This document shows, piece by piece, positions 52,245 to 61,939 of a stretch of DNA of 64,000 nt. The translations under genes and the position numbers were made by a program. The DNA lies in assembly GCA_903632075.3 (NCBI GenBank), contig CAHIKZ030000808.1:567501-631500 (forward strand), written 5' to 3'. Within the stretch, counting starts at the first letter, position 1, and every line of letters starts with the position of its first letter. This DNA is from Acanthosepion pharaonis (taxonomy: Eukaryota > Mollusca > Cephalopoda > Sepiida > Sepiidae). The notes below the pieces were generated by a model. That model saw nothing but the letters and a program-made list of their open reading frames with translations, did not search any database and had not been told where the DNA came from.

Positions 52245-53618
52245 TATTTTCCTTTTTTTTTTTTTCTCTTTTCTTTTTTTGTTTCTTTCCCTTTTTTCTT
52301 TCTTTTTCCTTTTTTCTTTTTTTTCTTTCTTTTTTTTTTTTTTCTTTCTTTTTCCTTTTTTCTTTTTTTTTTCTTTTTCCTTTTTTCTTTTTTCTTTCTT
52401 TTTCCTTTTTTCTTTTTTCTTTCTTTTTCCTTTTTTCTTTTTTCTTTCTTTTTCCTTTTTTCTTTTTTCTTTCTTTTTCCTTTTTTCTTCCTTTTTTCCT
52501 TCTTTCTCCTTCTTTTTCCCTCTTTCTCCTTCTTTCTCCTTCTTTTTCCTTCTTTCTCCTTCTTTCTCCTTCTTTTTCTTTCCCTTTTTCTTTCTTTCCA
52601 TTTTTTCTTTCTTTCCGTTTTTTCTTTTCCCTTTTTCCGTTTTTTCTTTTCCCTTTTTCCGTTTTTTCTTTTCCCTTTTTCCGTTTTTTCTTTTCCGTTT
52701 TTCCGTTTTTTCTTTTTCATTTCCCTTCTTTCTTTTCCCTTTTTTCCCATTTTCTTTTCCCATTTTTCTTTCACTTTTTTCTTTCACTTTTCTTTTTTTT
52801 CCTTCCCTTTTTCTTTTCCCATTTTTCTTTCTTTTCCCTTTCTTTCCCCATTTTTCTTTCATTTCCCTTTTTTCCTTTTTTCTCTTCCCTTTTTCTTTCT
52901 TTCCTCATTTCCCTTCTTTCCCTTTTTTCCCCTTTTTTCATTCTTTTCCCATTTTTCTTTTCTCATTTTTCTTTCTTTTCCCATTTTTCTTTCTTTTCCC
53001 ATTTTTCTTTCTTTTCCCACTTTTCTTTCTTTTCCCTTTTACATTTCCCTTCTTTCTTTCCCTTTTTTCCTTCTTTCTTTCCCTTTTTTCCTTCTTTCTT
53101 TTCCATTTTTTCTTCCTTTTCCTTCTTTCTTTTCCATTTTTTCTTCCTTTTCCCATTTTTCTTTCTTTTCCCATTTTTCTTTCTTTTCCCATTTTTCTTT
53201 CTTTTCCCATTTTTCTTTCTTTTCCCATTTTTCTTTCTTTTCCCATTTTTCTTTCTTTTCCCATTTTTCTTTCTTTTCCCATTTTTCTTTCTTTTCCCTT
53301 TTCCAATTATTCTTTCTCTTTTTCTGTTTCTTTCTCTTTTTCTGTTTCTTTCTCTTTTTCTGTTTCTTTCTCTTTTTCTGTTTCTTTCTCTTTTTCTGTT
53401 TCTTTCTCTTTTTCTGTTTCTTTCTCTTTTTCTGTTTCTTTCTCTTTTTCTGTTTCTTTCTCTTTTCTGTTTCTTTTCTCTTTTCTGTTTCTTTCTCTTT
53501 TTCTGTTTCTTTCTCTTTTTCTGTTTCTTTCTCTTTTTCTGTTTCTTTCTCTTTTTCTGTTTCTTTCTCTTTTTCTGTTTCTTTCTCTTTTTCTGTTTCT
53601 TTCTCTTTTTCTGTTTCT
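52245..53618. repeat. 1.37-kb polypyrimidine tract with 18-bp subarrays
   Basis: Almost pure C/T on the plus strand. Subarrays: (ccatttttctttcttttc), 18 bp, about 8 copies at 53150-53300; (tttctctttttctgtttc), 18 bp, about 17 copies at 53310-53618; more irregular units before. The 18-bp unit keeps frames open, giving 500-codon ORFs of Phe/Ser/Leu and Lys/Arg/Glu that are not genes. Confidence 0.98.
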
Positions 53619-53665
53619 TTGAAACTTCATCGTTACTCACATGTTCTGTATTGTATTTTTAGTAT
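53619..53665 (-). mobile_element. RTE-like LINE fragment, right part
   Basis: 'gaaacttcatcgttactcac', 'atgttctgtattg' continues the RTE-like fragment exactly where the 5.8 and 24.17 kb copies have 'attgctcacatgtt'. Confidence 0.6.
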
Positions 53666-53754
53666 ATATTCATAGAAACACCAGGAGTAGATAGATTTGA
53701 CTACCGTCTAGTTCAGACAACTCGCCGGTCTTATGAACAAGAGTAGAGCTTCAT

Positions 53755-53880
53755 CCCTCGTTTCCTGTTTAGGATTGGGTCTGTGGTCCCTTCTAAATTC
53801 TACTTCAAGTCTATACTCCTAACGTCTCTACCTGAACTCTGAAATTTTATTCGCTAATTAAATCCTGTCTTCAAGTCTAG
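53755..53880 (+). repeat. Repeat R5, third copy
   Basis: 'tttcctgtttaggattgggt', 'ttctaaattctacttcaagt', 'ctgaactctgaaattttat', as at 9.9-10.17 kb. Confidence 0.55.
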
Positions 53881-53929
53881 AATTAGCTATCTTTTCTGTT
53901 ATCTGGCCCTTTTTTTTGCGCTAATAAAA

Positions 53930-53998
53930 CAGTAACCTTTTTTCCTGAGTGGCGCTTGGGGCCTTTTATTGGGTGAACATTATTAAAAAAAAAAAAAA
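53930..53998 (+). mobile_element. LINE 3' tail, diverged
   Basis: 'cctgagtggcgcttggggcc', 'ttttattgggtgaac' and an A run resemble the CR1/Jockey-like tails. Confidence 0.35.
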
Positions 53999-54198
53999 TA
54001 AACATCTTGTCGATTTTTCATAGGTAAGGAAATTATCCAGCATTCACTGCCAGATAGGAGATTAGATATTACATAGCAGTTCAACACACTTTTCTTTGTT
54101 TCTAATGATATTTTACTACATCTTAATATTTTGCTTAGTTTCTAAATGCCCCCTTTCACTAATCCAATGTGCCTTTGGTTTTCTGTTTCACATTTTGT

Positions 54199-54605
54199 CC
54201 GTCCTGGGTAAGACGATAAACTACGCCCAACAGCAAGGCCTCTGATCAGGAGGTTTTGAGGAGCGTGGAACCACCTCTTAATTGCTGGTGTTCCCAGGTC
54301 CACCCTGACCCGGAGTAGTAGTGCCTGTTAGTCCCAGTTATAGGTAAATAGTTACCCCCCCACCAAGTGGGCCCAAAACACTATGAAAGTGTAAAAATAA
54401 GTTTTAATACTAGAAATAATTTGTAAAAAAAATTATTACCAGTAATAAATTTTTGAAGAAAAATTATTACCAGCAATACATTAAAAAAAAAAAAAAATTA
54501 CCATTTATACATATATTTTTAAAAAAATAATACCAGCAATAAAAATTGTTGGCATTAAATAACCCATTGAGGTTGATATGCTGTAAAACAAACCAAACCA
54601 AACCA
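54199..54605 (+). mobile_element. Retroposon family R4 with 11-bp TSD
   Basis: Flanked by 'tcacattttgt' (54188-54198, 54606-54616). Starts 'ccgtcctgggtaagacgata', ends 'ggttgatatgctgt' plus 'aaacaaaccaaaccaaacc'. Inside, 'attaccag' units repeat at about 54435, 54465, 54510 and 54528, making it longer (407 bp) than the 5.26 kb copy. Confidence 0.75.
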
Positions 54606-54690
54606 ATCACATTTTGTGTTACTACACTAGCCATATAGTGATTTTAATCTGCTTGATTTCTCTCTCTCTTTCGTTCCCACCTCTTGTTTT

Positions 54691-55055
54691 GCTTATGGCT
54701 GCATCACGTTTGAACACCGGTTCCTAGAAGATTACTGAAGTTAAGTAACACCGAATGTGGTCAATACCAAGGTGGGCGACAACTTGGGAATATCAAGTGT
54801 TGTAAGCGTGGATGTGCAGGTGGTGTAATGGATAATGGTTCGGAATTGTTAATCGGAAAACCGAATTCCAATTCCAGTTGGGTTTATTTTAACTTACACA
54901 CAAATACCGTTTAGAAAGGTATGAATCCACTTTTTATTCCCCTAGCTATGGGTTAATTAGAAAGACTTGTATCACTAAATCATTACCCCCCCGGTCAAAT
55001 TCTTACAATCTAAAAATATTTTCTTGCAAAGGGTTAAGACATAGAAAACAAAACA
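54691..55055 (+). mobile_element. 5S/tRNA composite SINE (S1c), full length
   Basis: 54691-54807 aligns with an essentially complete 5S rRNA: 'gcttatggctgcatcacg' start, 'gaagttaagtaac' box A, 'gtgggcgacaacttggga' box C, 'gttgtaagc' end. After a short linker the S1 tRNA-like head follows ('ggtggtgtaatggataatgg', B-box region 'accgaattccaattccag'), then the S1 body ('aaaggtatgaatcc', 'agctatgggttaattag') and a distinct tail ending 'gcaaagggttaagaca' plus A/C-rich end. Flanks share 'tcttgtt' (TSD core). The 5S copy is too diverged to be a working 5S gene. Confidence 0.8.
54737..54875 (+). promoter_or_regulatory. Internal pol III promoter elements of both types
   Basis: 5S-type box A (54737-54749) and box C region (about 54771-54790) are followed by a tRNA-type A-box-like arm and B-box-like 'gaattccaattcc' (54863-54875). 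Whether any is active cannot be told. Confidence 0.45.
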
Positions 55056-55061
55056 ATTTCT

Positions 55062-56874
55062 TGTTCCTCTCTCTCTCTCTCTCGTTCATTGCTCTCCCTC
55101 TCTCTCTCTCGTTCATTGCTCTCCCTCTCTCTCTCTCGTTCATTGCTCTCCCTCTCTCTCTCTCGTTCATTGCTCTCCCTCTCTCTCTCTCTCTCTCGTT
55201 CATTGCTCTCCTCTCTCTCTCTCTCGTTCATTGCTCTCCCTCTCTCTCTCTCTCGTTCATTGCTCTCCCTCTCTCTCTCTCGTTCATTGCTCTCCCTCTC
55301 TCTCTCTCGTTCATTGCTCTCCCTCTCTCTCTCTCGTTCATTGCTCTCCCCTCTCTCTCTCGTTCATTGCTCTCCCCTCTCTCTCTCGTTCATTGCTCTC
55401 CCCTCTCTCTCTCGTTCATTGCTCTCTCTCTCTCTCATTCATTACCCTCCCTCTCTCTCGTTCATTACTCTCTCCCTCTCTCTCTCGTTCCTTCTCTCCC
55501 TCTCTCTCTCTCGTTCATTGCTCTCCCTCTCTCTCTCATTCATTCTCTCCCTCTCTCTCTCTCATTCATTGCTCTCCCTCTCTCTCTCTCATTCATTACT
55601 CTCCCTCTCTCTCTCTCATTCATTCTCTCTCTCTCTCGTTCATTACTCTCTCTCTCATTCATTACTCTCTCTCTCGTTCATTGCTCTCCCTCTCTCTCTC
55701 TCTCTCTCATTCATTGCTCTCCCTCTCTCTCTCTCTCTCTTCATTCATTGCTCTCCCTCTCGTTCATTGCCCTCCCCTCTCTCTCTCCCCCTCTCTCTCG
55801 TTCTTTGCTCTCCTCCTCTCTCTCTCTCTCTCTCTCTCTCATTCATTGCTCTCCCTCTCTCTCGTTCATTGCTCTCTCTCTCTCTCTCTCTCTCTCTCGT
55901 TCATTGCCCTCCCCTCTCTCTCGTTCATTACTCTCCCTCTCTCTCGTTCATTGCTCTCCCCTCTCTCGTTCATTGCTCTCCCTCTCTCTCGTTCATTGCT
56001 CTCTCTCTCTCTCGTTCTCTCTCTCGTTCATCTCTCTCTCTCTCTCTCTCTCGTTCATTGCTCTCTCTCTCTCTCTCTCTCTCTCTCATTCATTGCTCTC
56101 CCTCTCTCTCTCTCTCTCTCTCGTTCATTACTCTCCCTCTCTCTCTCTCTCTCTCTTGTTCATTGCTCTCCCTCTCTCTCTCTCTCTCTCTCTTATTCAT
56201 TGCTCTCCCTCTCTCTCTCTCTCTCTCTCATTCATTCTCTCTCTCTCTCTCTCTCTCGTTCATTGCTCTCCCTCTCTCTCTCTCTCGTTCATTACTCTCC
56301 CTCTCTCTCTCTCTCTCTCTCGTTCATCTCTCCCCTCTCTCTCTCTCTCTCATTCATTGCTCTCCCTCTCTCTCTCTCTCTCTCGTTCATTGCTCTCCCT
56401 CTCTCTCTCTCTCTCTTCATTCATTGCTCTCTCTCTCTCTCTCGTTCATTCTCTCTCTCTCTCTCATTCATTGCTCTCTCTCTCTCTCTCATTCATTGCT
56501 CTCTCTCTCTCTCTCTCGTTCATTCTCTCTCTCTCTCTCGTTCATTACTCTCCCTCTCTCTCTCTCGTTCATTGCTCTCCCTCTCTCTCTCTCTCGTTCA
56601 TTGCTCTCCCTCTCTCTCTCTCTCGTTCATTTCTCTCCCTCTCTCTCTCTCATTCATTACTCTCATTCATTCATTACTCTCTCTCTCTCTCGTTCATTCT
56701 CTCTCTCTCTCTCATTACTCTCTCTCTCTCTCGTTCATTCTCTCTCTCTCTCTCGTTCATTGCTCTCTCTCTCTCTCATTCATTGCTCTCTCTCTCTCTC
56801 ATTCATTCTCTCTCTCTCTCATTCATTCTCTCCCTCTCTCTCATTCATTACCCTCTCTCTCATTCTCTCTCTCT

Positions 56875-56905
<31 letters not shown>

Positions 56906-57340
56906 GTTCATTCTCTCTCTCTCTCTCATTCTCTCTCTCTCTCGTTCATTGCTCTCTCTCTCTCTCTCATTCATTGCTCTCCCTCTCTCTCTCGTTCATT
57001 GCTCTCTCTCTCTCTCGTTCATTGCTCTCTCTCTCTCTCGTTCATTGCTCTCCCTCTCTCTCATTCATTGCCCTCTCTCTCGTTCATTGCTCTCTCTCGT
57101 TCATTGCTCTCCCTCTCTCTCTCCCTCGTTCATTGCTCTCCCTCTCTCTCTCCCTCGTTCATTGCTCTCCCTCTCTCTCTCTCGTTCATTGCTCTCTCTC
57201 TCGTTCATTGCTCTCTCTCTCGTTCATTGCTCTCTCCCGTTCATTGCTCTCTCCCTCGTTCGTTCATTGCTCTCTCTCTCTCATTCATTGCTCTCTCTCT
57301 CTCGTTCATTGCTCTCTCTCTCTCTCGTTCATTGCTCTTT
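55062..57340. repeat. 2.3-kb minisatellite, 'cgttcattgctctccc(tc)n'
   Basis: Units of about 22-30 bp, core 'cgttcattgctctccc' or 'cattcattgctct', with variable (CT)n. Starts at the 3' target duplication of the composite SINE. Similar text 'tctctctctttcgttccca' occurs left of the SINE (54660-54678), so the SINE sits at the array edge. ORFs of 716-781 codons are repeat translations. Ends in C9 at about 57347. Confidence 0.98.
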
Positions 57341-57384
57341 TCACTGCCCCCCCCCCCTCACTCAGAATGTTTTTGTTCTAGAAT

Positions 57385-57612
57385 TGTTGCCAACCAAGGC
57401 TAGAGAGTTTGTCCAGTTGCTTAATCATAATTAGCGGTGTGAAGAGATAGATTAATACTTTTAGTGGGAGACAGTGCTAGCACATTTGGGAAGGAGAAGT
57501 GGGTCTTTTTCTTTCCAGGGCATTAATTCAGAAATGAACACAAACTATCTCATCAATGGGAATTTGAACATTTCAATTCTGTCACCATGAACCGCTAGCC
57601 CACTTAAACCTC
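57385..57612 (-). repeat. SINE S1 group, degenerate
   Basis: Plus-strand 'gttgccaaccaaggctagag', 'agaagtgggtc', and 'gggaatttgaacatttcaat' near 57560 parallel the inverted S1b body and head at 58.6-58.78 kb. Confidence 0.4.
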
Positions 57613-57614
57613 CT

Positions 57615-58310
57615 GCCAAGTCGATGGACTTTTGAAATGTCTCTGGACTTAAATGCTTCTACATAGCAATCCTAAGTCGGTCATTTTTTTTTCTTTTCAG
57701 ATAAACATTTTTTATGTTTTCTCAAATGGCATGTTTATCATTTTAACAGTAAAACATTACACATGGTCTCCAAGAAGGTGTTTTTTTTTTCTTTTCTTTC
57801 TTTTTCCTTTTTACTTGATTTGCTTTTGCTGTAAGAGCAAGCTCTGTCCTCTGTGTTCTTGATTTATTTGCCCTAAACTGTTTGATTTCTCTCTTCAAAC
57901 GTTAAAAGATCATCGTGCCCTTACTAAGTATTATAAACATCAAACTTGACTTGTGGTTTTTCTCCCTGCAATAACAAGACAAGTGCTCTACTTATCTATC
58001 TGCTTAAGACTTATTCGTTTCTAACCACTTGACTATTTTTCATGTGCAATTGTTTGTTGAGATTCTTGAAAACAATAATTATCTTTTTTTACTTCTCTGA
58101 AACAAGTTAATTTTGGGAGTTTTAGTTTACTTTGCAATTTAATTTGGTAAAATTGCTTTCTCATTGTATAAATTTAAGCAACAGTTTTTGGTTATTACTT
58201 TTACAAAATGAGTTTTCTTTGTTTTATAAAGTGTAACATATACATTATGCATATTATTAAGGGTTCATGAAAAGTTCTCAACCAAACCAAGAAGCTATCA
58301 AAATTTGATA
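57615..58310. other. No gene seen
   Basis: AT-rich, T runs at 57684-57695 and 57781-57790. No element recognised. Confidence 0.5.
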
Positions 58311-58316
58311 TTAGAG

Positions 58317-58317
<1 letters not shown>

Positions 58318-58364
<47 letters not shown>
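58318..58364. repeat. (AT)n microsatellite (tail of S1b)
   Basis: About 23 AT units at the 3' end of the minus-strand S1b SINE. Confidence 0.97.
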
Positions 58365-58366
<2 letters not shown>

Positions 58367-58784
58367 CGACTCTCCCGTCGCGTTCGATGTATGAGGGTCA
58401 GGCGATAAGTCCCCAGGAAACCGACATCCCGACACCGGCACATGAGATTTGATTATAGTGGTGAAGGCCTCGTGCAGGACCAGCCACACTTTTTTGGAGG
58501 GACGAATACAGAAACCTGGTGCACCGAATGCATGCCACAAAGGTTCCCCAAACGACCCTCCGCAGGTTTTGAATTCAGAGTTGTCCTTCTCCTAGACCAG
58601 TTGCCATCCAAGGCTATAGAACCCAGTCTGTCCTGCTATTTTACCCATAGCTGGAGGGAGATGAAGAGGATACATACCTTTCCCAAGGGTATTAGCACGT
58701 AAGTGAATGTAATGGATTCGACTGGAATTGAACTCGGCTCTGCGATTCCTCAATCAAGCCGCTATCCACTGCTCCACCGTGCCT

Positions 58785-58787
<3 letters not shown>
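58365..58787 (-). mobile_element. SINE S1b, full length with (AT)n tail
   Basis: Minus strand: head 'ggtggagcagtggatagcgg', B-box region 'gagttcaattccagtcg', body 'cacttacgtgctaatac', 'cagctatgggtaaaatagca', 'gcaactggtctaggagaagg', then a 3' domain unlike S1a: 'accaggtttctgtattcgtc', 'gtcggtttcctggggactta', 'gaacgcgacgggagagtcga' and (AT)n. About 420 bp. Both ends touch (AT)n. Confidence 0.75.

Positions 58788-58788
<1 letters not shown>

Positions 58789-58860
<72 letters not shown>
58789..58860. repeat. (AT)n microsatellite, about 70 bp
   Basis: About 35 AT units upstream (5') of the S1b head. Confidence 0.97.
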
Positions 58861-58864
<4 letters not shown>

Positions 58865-59024
58865 AATATAATTTTTATTTACTTTTTTAAAATTTATTAA
58901 AAAATACATTTTTCTTGTCTGCCATATTTAATGAAAGATGTTTCAAAGAGTGGTTGCTGCCCAAATATAGATCAATTATATATATATATATATATATATA
59001 TAACAGTGAGTTTTCAGTTGATGC

Positions 59025-59172
59025 CTGATGATTGACATAGCAATTTTACAAGCATAGCTTAGATGTGGCACAAGGCCGAAAGCATGGGGACCAAGTGAGG
59101 ATTGAACGCACTACTCATTCATAATTGTGTAGCAAGACAAGCTTGCTAACCATTACACCACCTTGGGGTACG
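59025..59172 (-). mobile_element. SINE S4, minus-strand copy
   Basis: 'gcatagcttagatgtggcac', 'aaggccgaaagcatgg', 'gtgaggattgaacgcac' (inverted B-box region), 'aagacaagcttgctaaccat', 'tacaccaccttgggg'. Same element as 30.7-31.1 kb. Confidence 0.75.
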
Positions 59173-59261
59173 TCTGATGATTGGCATATGCATGAATCTG
59201 ACAGTTGTACTAAACAGTGATGAACAAATGTATATTATTAGAGTGTGTATATATATATATA

Positions 59262-59415
59262 TATTGTCATCCACAGACTGTTTCGCTGTATCACAGCTCA
59301 TCAGTGTGGCTTGACATCCAGTTGCCTCTAGCTAGGATCGTAACCCGACTGAATTGGCATCAGTCGGGGATTCTATCACTAAGCCGTTGGCACATGGCAG
59401 GGATGAAGGTGAATT
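59262..59415 (-). mobile_element. Short tRNA-derived SINE (S6) with Penelope-like tail
   Basis: Minus strand: 'tgccaacggcttagtgatag' (A-box region), an anticodon-arm-like hairpin 'ccccgactgatg' / 'cagtcggg', 'gggttacgatcctagc' (B-box region), then 'gatgagctgtgatacagcga', 'aacagtctgtggatgac' and (AT)n at 59246-59264. The end has the form of a Penelope-like tail. Confidence 0.5.
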
Positions 59416-59534
59416 TAAAAATATTTATTTTTAGATAAACACACAGTGACTGGGAGAACTTGATTCGATTTACCAAAGAGTATGTGCGGTACTTATTGGA
59501 AAGTACTCAATATTAGTGATAGAGCTAACATATT

Positions 59535-59609
59535 TAGTTATATTGATGTGAGCTTCTGTGACGATCGCAGAGAGTGTGAAACCCAGAGTCAAAAACTCTC
59601 ATCAATCTA

Positions 59610-59613
<4 letters not shown>
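59535..59613. mobile_element. Small hairpin element (family M11), copy 2
   Basis: 'tagttatattgatgtgag' and inverted 'tagttagattgatgagag' at the right. Core 'gatcgcagagagtgtgaaac' matches the 45.84 kb copy. (AT)n follows. Confidence 0.6.
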
Positions 59614-59650
<37 letters not shown>

Positions 59651-59674
59651 TGTGTGTGTATATGTATGTATATA

Positions 59675-59780
59675 TATCTCATTGAATAATATAGACATAT
59701 GTCTATTTATTTTTATACTGACCTTTTCCAGTTCTCTAATCAGTTTCTTGATGTTAAGATGAAATTTTTTCAAGGAAGGC
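59675..59780 (+). repeat. Partial relative of the 10.54 kb MITE
   Basis: 'cattgaataatatagacata', 'tgtctatttatttttatac' resembles the ends of that MITE joined together. The rest is lost. Confidence 0.35.
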
Positions 59781-59784
59781 GTTG

Positions 59785-60555
59785 TAGTTTTTTCCTACCC
59801 AAGTATTTTTGATTTCCTCCAAGCTCATCCTTGGGTAAATGACAAAGACAAAATTATTATAACTGTGAGGAAATCTGCATTTCATTGTGAATTTCTGGTT
59901 AGTTCTTCCTCAGCCAAATTTTTTGATGGTACCTACGTAAGCTAGCAAAATAAAATAAATCCTCTCCAAGCAAGGATGGAGACACTGTTATGAAATTGGA
60001 ATATAAGGAAGAATTTGGGCATCATTTGAAAGTCCAGCACTCCAAAGTTTTGAGGTTATTTTGTTCAAGTTAACCTAGCTTATTTTAAAAGTAGCCCGAA
60101 AAGTCTCAAATAATGAAATTCGAACATTTAGAAGTGTTGGACTCTTAAAAGTAGCAATTCAAGAAATTCCAAAGGTTTAGCTTGAAACTGGGAAAGATAT
60201 TCAACATGAATAACTTTTAGAATTCTACAAAAATTAAATATGCTTGAGTTTTGACTAGAAAAGTAAATGTACTGAAAATAGAGAAGAAAATCTTTCTGAT
60301 GTTTTGTTTGTTTTTAAGAGAAAATAAAAAAAACGAGATGTTCTGATTCTGAAATAATTACATAAAAACAGGATGTTGATATAGAAGTCAAAAATATTAA
60401 CTGAAGCAGAAAAGTAAATTTAAGAACTGAAGAAACAAGTCAAAACAATAAATCCCCAAATTACACACCCACACACAATTATCCCTGTTTATTTTACATA
60501 TAGCCAAAGATGTGAATATTAAAATTTTAAATATTTACTCATAATGGACTTTTAA
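59785..60555. other. No gene seen; weak inverted ends
   Basis: A-rich. 'aaagtccagcactcc' (60029) and 'agaagtgttggactct' (60131) are inverted and might be a small MITE of about 120 bp. Nothing coding. Confidence 0.4.
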
Positions 60556-60559
60556 TCCC

Positions 60560-61880
60560 ACAAACCTAACATGAGCTCCACTTCTCTCCCCTTCCTGAGC
60601 ACACTCTTTCCCCTTCCTGTGCTCTCTCTCTCCCCTTCCTGAGCACACTCTCTTTCCCCTTCCTGTGCTCTCTCTCTTTCCCCTTCCTGTGCTCTCTCTC
60701 TTTCCCCTTCCTGTGCTCTCTCTCTTTCCCCTTCCTGTGCTCTCTCTCTTTCGCCTTCCTGTGCTCTCTCTCTCTTTCGCCTTCCTGTGCTCTCTCTCTC
60801 TTTCTCTCCTTCCTGTGCTCTCTCTCTCTTTCGCCTTCCTGTGCTCTCTCTCTTTCGCCTTCCTGTGCTCTCTCTCTCTTTCGCCTTCCTGTGCTCTCTC
60901 TCTCTTTCGCCTTCCTGTGCTCTCTCTCTCTTTCGCCTTCCTGTGCTCTCTCTCTCTTTTTCCTTCCTGTGCTCTCTCTCTCTTCGCCTTCCTGTGCTCT
61001 CTCTCTCTTTCTGTGCTTCCTGTCTCTCTCTCTCTCTTCTCTTCCCTGTGCTCTCTCTCTCTTTTTCCTTCCTGTGCTCTCTCTCTCTTTCCTTCCTGTG
61101 CTCTCTCTCTCTTTCGCCTTCCTGTGCTCTCTCTCTCTTTTCGCCTTCCTGTGCTCTCTCTCTTTCCTTCCTGTGCTCTCTCTCTCTTTCCTTCCTGTGC
61201 TCTCTCTCTCTCTCTTTCGCCTTCCTTCCTGAGCACTCTCTTTCCCCTTGCTTGTACTCTCCCGCTCTCTCTCTTTCCCAATATTGTAGTCTATTGCTTA
61301 CTTTCTCTCCCACTTCCTTCTGAACATCCTGAGCACACTCTTTCCCCTTCCTGTGCTCTCTCTTTCCCCTTCCTGTGCTCTCTCTCTCTTTCGCCTTCCT
61401 GTGCTCTCTCTCTCTTTCGCCTTCCTGTGCTCTCTCTCTCTTTCGCCTTCCTGTGCTCTCTCTCTCTTTCGCCTTCCTGTGCTCTCTCTCTCTTTCGCCT
61501 TCCTGTGCTCTCTCTCTCTTCCTTCCTGTGCTCTCTCTCTCTTTCGCCTTCCTGTGCTCTCTCTTTCCTTCCTGTGCTCTCTCTTTCGCCTTCCTGTGCT
61601 CTCTCTCTTTCCTTCCTGTGCTCTCTCTCTCTTTCGCCTTCCTGTGCTCTCTCTCTCTTTCGCCTGTGCTCTCTCTCTCTTTCGCCTTCCTGTGCTCTCT
61701 CTCTCTTTCGCCTTCCTGTGCTCTCTCTCTCTCTCTCTTTCGCCTTCCTGAGCACTCTCTTTCCCCTTGCTTGTACTCTCCCGCTCTCTCTCTCTCCCAA
61801 TATTGTAGTCTATTGCTTACTTTCTCTCCCACTTCCTTCTGAACATGCTCTCTCTCCCCACTTTCTGAGTGTGCTCGCTG

Positions 61881-61890
<10 letters not shown>
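60560..61890. repeat. 1.3-kb minisatellite, 26-bp unit with higher-order duplication
   Basis: Unit of about 26 bp, 'tttcgccttcctgtgctctc' plus TCTCTC. A non-repeat block of about 98 bp ('gagcactctctttcccct', 'caatattgtagtctattg', 'cttccttctgaaca') occurs at 61229-61326 and 61748-61846, 519 bp apart. ORFs of 178-456 codons are repeat translations. Confidence 0.97.

Positions 61891-61924
<34 letters not shown>
61891..61924. repeat. (CA)n microsatellite
   Basis: About 17 CA units. 'agtctattgctta' follows directly, the same word as inside the minisatellite duplications. Confidence 0.97.
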
Positions 61925-61927
<3 letters not shown>

Positions 61928-61939
61928 CTATTGCTTAAT

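Noticed and set aside
52057..53675. ORFs of more than 500 codons (Phe/Ser/Leu-rich, and Lys/Arg/Glu-rich on the other strand)
   Set aside because: They are translations of the C/T tract, open only because the main unit is 18 bp (a multiple of 3). Several frames and both strands are open at once.
54691..54807. Functional 5S rRNA gene
   Set aside because: Too diverged in the conserved core, no T-run terminator after it, and fused to a tRNA-like head with copies elsewhere.
55061..57434. Three overlapping ORFs of 716-781 codons
   Set aside because: Three frames of the plus strand are open over the same CT-rich minisatellite. No domain, no coding bias.
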